Assembly (NCBI GenBank): GCA_035539855.1
Contig: DATLHO010000043.1
Span: 1 to 15,694 of the forward strand
Direction: 5' to 3'
Source: DATLHO01 sp035539855
Lineage (GTDB): Bacteria; Bacteroidota; Ignavibacteria; OLB7
Length of the DNA stretch: 15,694 nt
Shown here piece by piece: positions 8,601 to 15,115 of the stretch. Position numbers and translations under genes: made by a program. The notes under the pieces were generated by a model. That model searched no databases. It saw only the letters and a program-made list of their open reading frames with translations, and had not been told where the DNA came from. Numbering within the stretch: position 1 is the first letter of the stretch; every line of letters begins with the position of its first letter.

Positions 8601-9712
8601 AGCCGGCCAGCTTCTCGGTGACGGCCGCGGGCACCGGACCCTTCTCGTACCAGTGGCGTCGCAACGGGAGCGAGATCCCGGGCGCGAACCTCCCGACGTA
8701 CTCGATCTCGAGCGTCGCAGCGGGCCATCTCGGCACGTACGACGTCATCGTCTCGGCATACTGCTCGCCGGTGACGAGCGCGACGGCGACGCTTGCGCTC
8801 GACGTCCCGGTGATCACATCGAACCCGACCAACGTCTCGGTGTGCGCGGGCCAGCCGGCCTCGTTCAGCGTGAGCGCGACGGGCGGCTGCGTCTCGTACC
8901 AGTGGCGTCGCAACGGCGTCAACCTCTCGAACGACGCCACCTTCGCCGGCGTGACGACGAGCACACTGACGGTCAACACGGCCTCGGTCGACGTCGCCGG
9001 CACGTATGACGTGCTGGTCACCGGCGCCGCCAGCGGATCGGCGACCCTGACGGTCACGCCGACCTTCGCGGCCACGGCCAGCCCTTCGACCATCGCGTAC
9101 AAGCTCGGCAAGTTGCGCACGATCTCGGCGACCCTGATCGCCGGTACGACCTGCCAGACGGGCGCGTACACGCTCGAGTCGATCACCGCGAACGAGCCGA
9201 TCAGCGCCGGCGACATCCAGTACGCCAGCTACAACACGACACCGGCCGACGTCTCGTTCAACCTCGCGTCGCGCCGCAACGGTTCCTCGCCGCGCATCTA
9301 CACGATCCGCTACAAGGGCACCGACGCCTTCGGCAACGTCTCGTACACGACGACCACCGTCACCGTGCCGCTGGTTGGCGGCATGAAGCCGACCGGACCC
9401 GAGGATGAGACCGACGCGGTCACCGGCCTGACCGGCGTGGCGATCCTCGAGCAGAACGCACCGAACCCGTTCAGCGGCTCGACCGACCTGCGCTTCGTCC
9501 TGCCGGTCGCCGGCGCGACGCGCCTCGCGGTCTACGACATGAAGGGAAGCCTCGTCGCCACGCTCGTCGATGAGCATCGCGAGGCCGGCCTGCACATCGT
9601 CCGCTGGGACGGTACGCTGTCATCGGGCGCGCCGCTCGAGAGCGGGACGTACGTCTACCGCCTCGAGAGCGCGACGGGTATCGCAACGCGCACGATGTCG
9701 ATCGTCCGCTAG
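5615..9712 (+). CDS. MBG- and Ig-repeat secreted protein with T9SS sorting domain
   Basis: From ATG 5615 the protein has 1,365 residues. A signal peptide is clear: RR at 10-11, a hydrophobic core at about 13-27 and the cleavage-like site AIPALA|QNPD after residue 31. Then come a beta-rich domain (about 32-170), an Ig-like domain with LQWQRS (about 171-260), a bacterial Ig-like module starting near TTTTLAPATATYGDASVTL (about 262-351), eight MBG (YGX-type) modules (352 to about 978), and two Ig-like modules with YQWRRNG and GTYDV signatures (about 980-1150). A further beta-rich segment precedes the T9SS sorting domain (about 1275-1365: EQNAPNPFSG, VYDMKG, LESGTYVYRL). It should be a large extracellular or surface-attached stalk or adhesin-like protein; no enzymatic motif was seen. 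No Shine-Dalgarno is visible before 5615; a TTG at 5603 is an alternative start adding four residues. A terminator begins 22 bp after the stop. It is paralogous to the gene ending at 3441. Confidence 0.92.
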   Translation: MGTTLLGTGRRHACMLVTLLLTLLSAIPALAQNPDYSASISTNPATVYQNADPAPTITVTVTNLQNQTSKDLDQITLTLPAGFYGTTGVTTSRSNWSNTISADARTITLTANTSAAEVPGGTTPRTSMAISFRASTTGSGTQAISVVCTNSNGVAMSSIPVAPTFTVVPCTVSLTDPTNQSVTSGQSAAFTVTPSSGATLQWQRSTDAGATYANVSGEMSSTITLTGVTTSMSGYRYRAVASTPCSTLTSAAATLTVSPITTTTTLAPATATYGDASVTLQATVAPAGANGLVSFTVDGSPVGSAAVSAGTASLAIDPSSLGAGTHQLEAAYGGATEYTSSTGSATLEIAKATLTITAQDATREYGDANPTLSVGYAGFVNGENESSLGGALEVSTTATPTSAIGTWPITASGYTSDNYEIGYVGGTLTIEPATLTITGPAVAREYGDANPSLDGGFSGAKNGETFTVSGSTSAVATTPIGTYDVVPSVTGATLSNYDVVPVNGTLTIGKATLTITAPTLGREYGDANPSLDGSISGEKNGETFTVTGSTTATETSIVGSYDVVPSVTGATLSNYDVVPVNGTLTIGTATLTITAPTLAREYGDANPSLDGSFSGAKNGETFDVTGSTSAVATSSIGDYDVIPAVTGATLANYDVVPVNGTLTVDKATLTITAPTLGREYGDANPSLDGNFSGAKNGEIFTVTGSTTATETSIVGSYDVVPAVTGATLSNYDVTPVNGTLTIGKATLTITGPTVSRDYGDANPSLDGSFSGEKNGETFVVTGSTVATETSSIGDYPVIPAVTGATLSNYVIAPINGTLTIGKATLTITAPTLAREYGDANPSLDGSFSGAKNGETFVVTGSTIATETSSFGNYDIVPAVTGATLANYDVVPVIGTLTVDKAVLTITAPTLARYHGQPNPSLDGTFDGAKNGETFTVTGSTTATPASPVGDYDVIPAVTGATLANYTVVPVLGTLTVIPVCPTIEVGPVSATVCAGQPASFSVTAAGTGPFSYQWRRNGSEIPGANLPTYSISSVAAGHLGTYDVIVSAYCSPVTSATATLALDVPVITSNPTNVSVCAGQPASFSVSATGGCVSYQWRRNGVNLSNDATFAGVTTSTLTVNTASVDVAGTYDVLVTGAASGSATLTVTPTFAATASPSTIAYKLGKLRTISATLIAGTTCQTGAYTLESITANEPISAGDIQYASYNTTPADVSFNLASRRNGSSPRIYTIRYKGTDAFGNVSYTTTTVTVPLVGGMKPTGPEDETDAVTGLTGVAILEQNAPNPFSGSTDLRFVLPVAGATRLAVYDMKGSLVATLVDEHREAGLHIVRWDGTLSSGAPLESGTYVYRLESATGIATRTMSIVR
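6668..8548 (+). repeat. Eight-unit MBG tandem repeat array, 234-bp period
   Basis: The YGD-core codon recurs at 6704, 6947, 7181, 7415, 7649, 7883, 8117 and 8351. The first interval is 243 bp; the other six are exactly 234 bp. The first unit is the most canonical and diverged (VGYAGFVNGENESSL, ending DNYEIGYVGGTLTI). Units 2-7 are close copies; the last loses the core glutamate and Asp (ARYHGQPNPSLDG). Units 3 and 5 are sisters (GREYG, TATETSIVGSYDVVP, SNYDV), while 4 and 7 share AREYG and a GTLTVD ending, so copies are related in an alternating way. Because the period is a multiple of three, unit gain or loss keeps the frame. Confidence 0.95.
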
Positions 9713-9734
9713 TCGGACGCCGACCTCACGAAAC

Positions 9735-9775
9735 GAACGACCCCGGTCCATTGCGGACCGGGGTCGTTCAGTTTT
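9735..9775 (+). terminator. Intrinsic terminator, perfect 15-bp stem, T-rich tail
   Basis: GAACGACCCCGGTCC (9735-9749) pairs perfectly with 9755-9769 around an ATTGC loop and is followed by AGTTTT. It is 22 bp after the stop of the MBG gene. On the minus strand the stem is followed by GTTTCG, so it may also stop transcription from the convergent gene ending at 9899. The 5' arm is the same sequence as in the terminator at 3462, and the preceding bases (CACGAA...) are also alike. Confidence 0.93.
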
Positions 9776-9823
9776 GCGCCGGGCCTGCCGCAATTGCATC
9801 AACGCTTCTCGTCTTAACAACGA

Positions 9824-9893
9824 ACCGCCGTATGCCGAACGGCACGTACGGTGGTGAGGGAGCCGGGGAGAGTAATCTCACCGGCTACCCGAT
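9824..9893 (+). mobile_element. Relic of group II intron 3' end (domains V and VI)
   Basis: Bases 9824-9855 fold as domain V. A 9-bp basal helix (9824-9832 with 9847-9855) contains the triad C9826-G9827-C9828 with the characteristic G-U pair (G9827 with T9852). A two-base CG bulge (9845-9846) follows, then a short distal helix TGCC/GGCA (9833-9836 with 9841-9844) closed by GAAC. The core CCGTATGC...GCACGTACGG is the standard bacterial domain V sequence. Bases 9858-9890 fold as domain VI: GGG/CCC, A9861 with T9886, GCCGG/CCGGC, GAGA/TCTC and a GTAA loop, leaving A9887 bulged, seven bases from a 3' end reading GAT (9891-9893; intron consensus AY). The rest of the intron (domains I-IV, reverse transcriptase) is absent: under 50 bases lie between the terminator tail and domain V. 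A CGC triad and position just behind a terminator in the same orientation fit class IIC introns, but class is inferred. It should be unable to splice. Confidence 0.75.
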
Positions 9894-9898
9894 TCGGA

Positions 9899-12800
9899 CT
9901 ATCGCACGATCGAGAAGCGCGACGCCACGGTCACGCCGTCGACCGTGGCGGTGACCGTGTACACGCCGGGAATGCTCCCCTCGAGCGCGATCGGTATCGA
10001 AGCACTACCGGACGTGCCGATTGTGATCGTCATGGGCGCTCGCACGTCGCGACCCATGCCGTCGAGCACCTTCAGCATGACGCTGCCGCCGGCTACACCC
10101 GAGAGTTCGATGCTTACCGATCCGTTCGAGGGATTCGGCCGTACCGCCAGCGACAGGCCGCCGTCTAAGGTCACCTCGCCACGCGACTCCCCTGGCCGCA
10201 CGCCCCGTAGGAGCTCGGTCTCGCTTCCTTCGTCGAGCAACTCGTCCCCCTCCGACGCCGATGACGGATATCCCTCGATGTGGAACTCCGGCAGGACCTC
10301 GAACGGAAGCGACGGGCTCAGGATCGCACGCAAGCGCACGAAGACAGGATCGCCGGCGGTCGCATGCTCCGCAACCGGAATTGCGACGCTGTCGACCCGC
10401 GTGCTGTCAGCGACCGAGCGCGCCCACACCGTATCGGAGTGCCAGAGTACCGCTCCGCTGCTGTCATCGACGAGCTCGGTGATGATCCCGATATCGGCCG
10501 GTGGCTGCCCGAACGGGTTGAACGCCGGCTCGTCGAGTCCCGAGATCAGACTGTCGGATCCCGCGATAATCCGCTCGATGACGACGGCCTCGCTCGAGGC
10601 TTCGAAGACGCTTGTGCGGGCGACGTCGCTGCCACGCTCCAGGAGGCTCGTCGTCAGCGTGTCGAGGGCGGGCGCCCGGTAGAACGCCGGAGGTGGTACG
10701 GGCTGGTACACCGAAGTATCGATGATCCCCGATTTCGCGAGGCGAATGCCCGCCATGTACCGTGCCTGCAGACAGTAGTCGGCGCCGGAGTTCAGCACGA
10801 GGATGTGCATCCCCGAGCGAACGACGCCGCCGGAGCGGCCGCGCAGATGATCGTGATCGTTGGTGAGCATGAAGAGCGGGTAAAGCCGCAGCGGGGTGCC
10901 CCACGACAACGTGACGGTCGACGCCCTGCTCTCGGTCGCGCGATGGACGACGCTCGTGGCGTTCGGTGCCAGCGATGCGCTTGCGACATTCGGCGCGGTC
11001 GTAAGGCCCGCGAACTGTCCGTTCGGCAGCGCGGTCGAGTCGGCACCGCCGAACCAGTACATCAGTTGTCGGTTGCGGTCGATCGAGTCGCCTGTGACCC
11101 ACTGCCAGGCGATCGCGCCGGGCGCCTCGCCACTGGACGGGACAGCCGGAAACTGCACCAGCGACGGCCACTGATACTCACGGATGTCGGGCCCGTACTG
11201 CGAGCGATTGATCATCCGGTCGTACCCTCCCCACTTGTAGACGGGCCCGCGCCACAGCTCGCTCTGCGCGGCCGGCAGGAACGGATCGCGAAAGCGCAGG
11301 CCGATGGCGTTACGCTCGCCCTTGATCTCGAACGCAACGCCGACGCGTGTGGAATCGGCGGCGATGCAGGGGTGGGTGAATGTGCAGCCACCGGCGAAAT
11401 GCGAGACGTGCTCGCTCGTGCCGCGGCCGAGCGCACGTGCGGACGTGACGCTGTCGATGCCGGAGACGAGCGGGCGAAGCGGCATCTGGGAATAGAAGAT
11501 CCGGTTGTCGCCGGCGAGCGGCCCCTGCTGCCACGCCACGTGCACCGCCTCGGACTGCGCCGAATCGGCATGGCGACGCCTGCCGAAGGCGAGAGTCGCG
11601 AAGCGGCAGAGCGAGTCGCTCGTCAGGGCAAGGTGCGCGGCCGTGCGTACAGGACTCGCGGTCGCCGATAGCGCACCCGACCAGGCATTCACCGTCCGCA
11701 ACAGCACCTGCTTCGTCGGAGACACCCAGGCCACGACAAAGCAGGCGTCGTCGAGGGAGCTATCGCGCGCGGCGACGCCGACGACAGCGGGAGCCAGTTC
11801 GATCCCCGACGTGCTCATCTGCGCCGGCGCGTAGCTCGGGGAGACCGTCAGCTCGGCGGTCGAATCGAGCTGACCGGTGGACGTCTGCAGGGTGTACGCA
11901 CGGGCGCGCACCGAGCGTTGCCCGGTGCTGGAGCGGCGCTCCCACGTGACCAGCAGGTGTGGGTAGGAGGCGAGATCGCCGGCGTTCGGAGTGACGACCG
12001 CGGAGATCGCGGGACTGAAGTTCGCAGCGGAACGTCCACTCGACGTGCGGAGCTCCGCGACGGCGGAGACGAGCCGCTCGGCCGACCAGATGTCGGGCGA
12101 CGTCTCGGTGCGCAGGTAGACGGCCGAGTCGCGCTCATAGACGATCGCGCGACGCATCGAGGAAGTTCCATCCGGACCGAAGGGCTGTGGCCCGGCGATG
12201 TTGATGCTCTTCGCGGCGTTGGTCGCGGCGATGCCATGTTTCGAGATGCCGGTCGCGATCGGCGTGATCCGGTAGAGCCCGCCCCATCCCGGCTCGAGCC
12301 AGTCGAGCGCGAGTTCCTCGCCGGCCGTCGCATTCCAGTGAAGCGAGTCCTCGTGGCCCACCTTTTCGACGAGGAACGATTCGGCGATCTCCGGTGTCGA
12401 GTTCTTCAGCGTGATCAGCGGGCGACGCACGTCGATGAAGCCGAAGCCGCGGTTACTGCTCTCGGCGTCGAGTGAGTCCGTGCGCGATCCATAGTAGGCG
12501 TGGTCGATTGGGAACGTGCGTCTGTTGGTCACCGCTACGTATCGGGCGTTGGCAGCGACACCTGCCGAGTCGCGCGTTCCGGGATAGAAGTGCGTCAGCT
12601 CCGCGTAGGTTGCCTCTCGTGCATCGACGCTGTCGCTGGTCGTCACCGCCACAATGCCGTCACGCCGCGACGTGTCGGCACGCTGCATCCGCAGGCCGGT
12701 CACCATCGGCATCGAGTCGAACGACTGCCTCTCGTCGTGGACCGACATCTGCTCCTGTTTGTAGTAGAGTCGTTCGTACACCGGCGCGATCTTTCTGAGC

Positions 12801-13270
12801 TCCTCGACAATTCGTCTCGTCGCCAGATACCGTGAGCGCAGTCCAAGCCACATCTGCGGAAGTATCCACTTCGGATCGATCGCGCCGCCGAGCGTCGTAT
12901 CCTTCGGATGATTCGAAGGGAGAATATCCCACTCACCGCAGTCGCAGGTATCCCAGGAAACGGAGTCGCGGCTCGGCCACGTTTCGCACGGCGCGGACCA
13001 GTTCACGCGACCAACGCCAATCAACCGGTCGGCAATGCCGAGGTTGCGTCCATTCCACGACAGCTCGTCGAACTCGAGCCCCTGCGCTCCCCCCTGGATG
13101 GTGAGAAAACTTTGGACCGCCAGCTCCTCCGGCGTCTTCGGACGTATCGTCTGCAGCCAGCCGCCGACGAAACCGGCCTCCTCGGTGTGGCCGGGCGCGC
13201 CGTACGATGTCACGACGTTGTAGACGGGGATGCTGTCCGGCATCACGCCGGCGTGCTCAAACTTCGCCAC
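9899..13270 (-). CDS. C-terminal part of a split T9SS-exported protein (frameshifted)
   Basis: The frame ends at TAG 9899-9901. The first possible start taken here is GTG 13270 (1,123 residues), but the frame is open back to 13360 and there is no ribosome site or signal peptide, so it is most likely the downstream half of the gene that starts at 15000. The first 200 residues contain segments such as IRPKTPEELAVQSFLTIQGG and LEFDELSWNG, reminiscent of TIM-barrel glycoside-hydrolase-like folds (weak, by eye). The middle has repeated blades such as HLLVTWERRS, CFVVAWVSPT and VHVAWQQGP, which resemble sialidase/BNR-type beta-propeller strands. The last 85 residues are a T9SS sorting domain (LSLAVRPNPSNGSVSIEL, then IPGVYTVTA, ending SIVR). 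If the frame is restored, the product is a secreted protein of about 1,700 residues. No catalytic residues can be assigned. Confidence 0.8.
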   Translation of the reverse strand: MAKFEHAGVMPDSIPVYNVVTSYGAPGHTEEAGFVGGWLQTIRPKTPEELAVQSFLTIQGGAQGLEFDELSWNGRNLGIADRLIGVGRVNWSAPCETWPSRDSVSWDTCDCGEWDILPSNHPKDTTLGGAIDPKWILPQMWLGLRSRYLATRRIVEELRKIAPVYERLYYKQEQMSVHDERQSFDSMPMVTGLRMQRADTSRRDGIVAVTTSDSVDAREATYAELTHFYPGTRDSAGVAANARYVAVTNRRTFPIDHAYYGSRTDSLDAESSNRGFGFIDVRRPLITLKNSTPEIAESFLVEKVGHEDSLHWNATAGEELALDWLEPGWGGLYRITPIATGISKHGIAATNAAKSINIAGPQPFGPDGTSSMRRAIVYERDSAVYLRTETSPDIWSAERLVSAVAELRTSSGRSAANFSPAISAVVTPNAGDLASYPHLLVTWERRSSTGQRSVRARAYTLQTSTGQLDSTAELTVSPSYAPAQMSTSGIELAPAVVGVAARDSSLDDACFVVAWVSPTKQVLLRTVNAWSGALSATASPVRTAAHLALTSDSLCRFATLAFGRRRHADSAQSEAVHVAWQQGPLAGDNRIFYSQMPLRPLVSGIDSVTSARALGRGTSEHVSHFAGGCTFTHPCIAADSTRVGVAFEIKGERNAIGLRFRDPFLPAAQSELWRGPVYKWGGYDRMINRSQYGPDIREYQWPSLVQFPAVPSSGEAPGAIAWQWVTGDSIDRNRQLMYWFGGADSTALPNGQFAGLTTAPNVASASLAPNATSVVHRATESRASTVTLSWGTPLRLYPLFMLTNDHDHLRGRSGGVVRSGMHILVLNSGADYCLQARYMAGIRLAKSGIIDTSVYQPVPPPAFYRAPALDTLTTSLLERGSDVARTSVFEASSEAVVIERIIAGSDSLISGLDEPAFNPFGQPPADIGIITELVDDSSGAVLWHSDTVWARSVADSTRVDSVAIPVAEHATAGDPVFVRLRAILSPSLPFEVLPEFHIEGYPSSASEGDELLDEGSETELLRGVRPGESRGEVTLDGGLSLAVRPNPSNGSVSIELSGVAGGSVMLKVLDGMGRDVRAPMTITIGTSGSASIPIALEGSIPGVYTVTATVDGVTVASRFSIVR

Positions 13271-13360
13271 GAGACCATACGTGCCAGTGTCGGAACGAGC
13301 TCCCGAGTGACCTGGATGTCGGGGTAGTCCGCGAACGCGCCCAGCGATGCCTGCATCGCG
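13243..13360 (-). other. Zone holding the frame disruption of the split secreted gene
   Basis: The upstream frame runs to TGA at 13243-13245, and the downstream frame is free of stops from 13360 (its preceding TGA is 13361-13363). The two frames therefore overlap by 118 bp, and a net -1 change (one base missing) anywhere in this stretch would join them. Protein texture favours a switch near 13270-13285, where RELVPTLARMV of the upstream frame would run into VAKFEHAGVMPDSIPVYN of the downstream one. No slippery heptamer of the X-XXY-YYZ type is in the right phase, so programmed frameshifting is not supported. Confidence 0.7.
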
Positions 13361-15000
13361 TCAGTGTACCGCTCATATCCCGCGGCTGTATTGAAGGCGA
13401 TGAGGCCCGTGTTGCCGGGCGGGTAGTATGACTGCCACGCGGTCGAGCTGTAGCCGGCACGGACCATCTTGTCGGGCCTCACATAGTAGACCGGGACTGG
13501 GGCCTGGATGACCGCGAGCTGCTGGCGCGTCATCATGTGCGCCCGCTTCGGCAGCGTCGGGTCGAGATCGAACTGCAGCCGTCGGAAGCCGTCGTAGTTC
13601 AGGGTCGGGTTCTGATAGATCCATGGCTTCCCCGAATCCGGGCTGTATCGGCCGATAAGAGCCCGCAGCGTGTCGGTCAGGTAGGCGTGGGCTTCGAAGG
13701 TCGTCGTACTTGGTTCGTCGTACAGGCCGAGTCGAAACAGCCGTTTGCGGATGATCGCGGTGTTCGAGTCGCTGAACAACGTCCGCACCTCGTTCTCGAT
13801 GTGACTGTCGAAGCGGTGATCGAGCAGTGCCTCGAACTGGTGGCTCGCGACACGACCGCGAAGGAAGATGATCTTCGCGGCCCCGGTGGTGTGAAAATCG
13901 TAGTAGACGTCGGATTCGAGAACAACCGACGACCGCAGTTCGGTTCCGGCCTTGACGCGCCCCGGGATCGCCTTGAGCGAGTCGAGGTACGACTGGCATC
14001 TCGACACGCTCGCCGGTGCGGGATCACGATCACCGATCCACGTGCCCTGCATCGACCGGTAATAGGTCGTGTCATAGGCATTGAACCAGCCGAGTCGCGT
14101 GGAATCCCGCATGTCGACCCAGAACCCGACGTCCTTGAACTTGTCAAGCGGGTAGTTGAGGCGGTTCGCGCCGTCGTACTGGCCCTTGGTGATCGCCACG
14201 GTGTCGAACGGTTCGTAGATGGCGCAACGGGCGGCTCCCGTTGTCAGCCGGCGCCAGAGAATGATTTTGGCGATGACGGTGCTCGGAGTGACGAAGGGCT
14301 GGAGCGAATCAACCTGCATCTGAAAGCTGAAGCGCACCTTGTACGAGCTGTCGCGGCCGAGCGCGGGGTTGCCGTTGCCGATGTCGAAAAACGGGTACTT
14401 GGCGCTGTTGCAGTAGCGTGCACTGTCGGAGCGCCGAAACCCGCCCGTGGAGATGTACAGTGGCTGCGTCACGAGCGGACCCGCGGTCGTCGCCGGCAGG
14501 CTCAGCGTCTGCAACATGGTCGAGTCGTTCGCGACCGTGATTGAGTTCAACGCGCCGAACTGCGCTCCGTACGTGAACATCTGCAGTTCGGTGTTGTGAT
14601 GGGCGAAGTTGTCGGTGACGTTGAGATACCCCACCATCACTTTCAGTGCGTCGGGGATGAAGATCGTTCGCAGCGCGAGGCTGTCGGGCGTTCCGCTCTG
14701 CAGATAGAGCGAGGTGTCGAGTCGCTCGAAGACGTCCTGCGGTGACAGGAGTCGTGACGCCAGCTTGCCGACGCCGAGGTTGTCCCACGTCGGCTGGTAG
14801 TGATAGGTGAAGTCGAGCTTCAGCGTGTCGCGCGCGAAGGTGACGTATCCTGGCACCGTATGCGCACCGATGCGGAACACGGAGTCCCATTCGTAGCCAG
14901 CGTAGCGATCGATCGGTTGGGCGCCGAGCGGGACCATACTGACGATAAAGAGCCCGAACACGGCACGGGCAATGAGAGGGGGTGAAGAACGTCCGCCCAT
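13243..15000 (-). CDS. N-terminal part of a split T9SS-exported protein, signal peptide present
   Basis: From ATG 15000 the frame gives 585 residues. The start was chosen because GGAGGAA lies 5 nt upstream and the product begins with a clear signal peptide (R12, hydrophobic 13-25, LGA|Q cleavage after residue 27); a longer frame to 15198 adds a tail reaching back across the upstream hairpin and is not credible. The mature part is aromatic- and Asp-rich and beta-like, with DSLQPFVTPSTVIAKIILWR, WVDMRDSTRLGWFNAYDTTYY and DVYYDFHTTGAAKIIFLRG as recognisable segments. I do not recognise a named family. It ends abruptly without the sorting domain expected of this kind of protein, while the overlapping downstream frame has one, so both are probably one gene. 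It follows the FG-GAP gene on the same strand by 115 bp, separated by a hairpin. Confidence 0.85.
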   Translation of the reverse strand: MGGRSSPPLIARAVFGLFIVSMVPLGAQPIDRYAGYEWDSVFRIGAHTVPGYVTFARDTLKLDFTYHYQPTWDNLGVGKLASRLLSPQDVFERLDTSLYLQSGTPDSLALRTIFIPDALKVMVGYLNVTDNFAHHNTELQMFTYGAQFGALNSITVANDSTMLQTLSLPATTAGPLVTQPLYISTGGFRRSDSARYCNSAKYPFFDIGNGNPALGRDSSYKVRFSFQMQVDSLQPFVTPSTVIAKIILWRRLTTGAARCAIYEPFDTVAITKGQYDGANRLNYPLDKFKDVGFWVDMRDSTRLGWFNAYDTTYYRSMQGTWIGDRDPAPASVSRCQSYLDSLKAIPGRVKAGTELRSSVVLESDVYYDFHTTGAAKIIFLRGRVASHQFEALLDHRFDSHIENEVRTLFSDSNTAIIRKRLFRLGLYDEPSTTTFEAHAYLTDTLRALIGRYSPDSGKPWIYQNPTLNYDGFRRLQFDLDPTLPKRAHMMTRQQLAVIQAPVPVYYVRPDKMVRAGYSSTAWQSYYPPGNTGLIAFNTAAGYERYTDAMQASLGAFADYPDIQVTRELVPTLARMVSWRSLSTPA

Positions 15001-15005
15001 GGCGG

Positions 15006-15012
15006 TTCCTCC
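15006..15012 (-). promoter_or_regulatory. Ribosome binding site for the split secreted gene
   Basis: On the minus strand GGAGGAA is followed by CCGCC and ATG at 15000, a 5-nt spacing. It sets the start at 15000 and makes the mature N-terminus begin with a proper signal peptide. Confidence 0.8.
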
Positions 15013-15069
15013 AGTCGCTTGTAAAGAGGTGGGAGCTGCCCGGAAGCCATTTGGCAGCCGGACGTCAGG

Positions 15070-15097
15070 CGGGGAGCTCGTTGCAGCGAGCTCCCCG
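15070..15097 (-). terminator. GC-rich hairpin between two minus-strand genes
   Basis: CGGGGAGCTCG (15070-15080) pairs perfectly with CGAGCTCCCCG (15087-15097) over 11 bp around a TTGCAG loop. Read on the minus strand it lies 18 bp after the stop of the FG-GAP gene and about 70 bp before the next start. It lacks a T tract on that strand, so it may be a weak terminator, a transcript-stabilising hairpin or a processing point rather than a full stop. Confidence 0.55.
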
Positions 15098-15115
15098 TCA
15101 CTTTCTGAGGGTAGG

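Noticed and set aside
9776..9823. Remaining 5' end of the intron between terminator and domain V
   Set aside because: Only about 48 bases, and GCGCC after the T tract does not convincingly match the GTGCG-type 5' intron end, so I do not claim an intact 5' boundary or a mini-intron.
10280..11671. 463-residue plus-strand open frame inside the split secreted gene
   Set aside because: Arg/Ala/Gly-rich shadow composition and no recognisable motif; the minus-strand frame has a sorting domain and propeller-like strands.
13243..13300. Programmed -1 ribosomal frameshift joining the two frames
   Set aside because: No X-XXY-YYZ slippery heptamer in the upstream reading phase and no convincing downstream stimulatory hairpin was seen; an indel is simpler.
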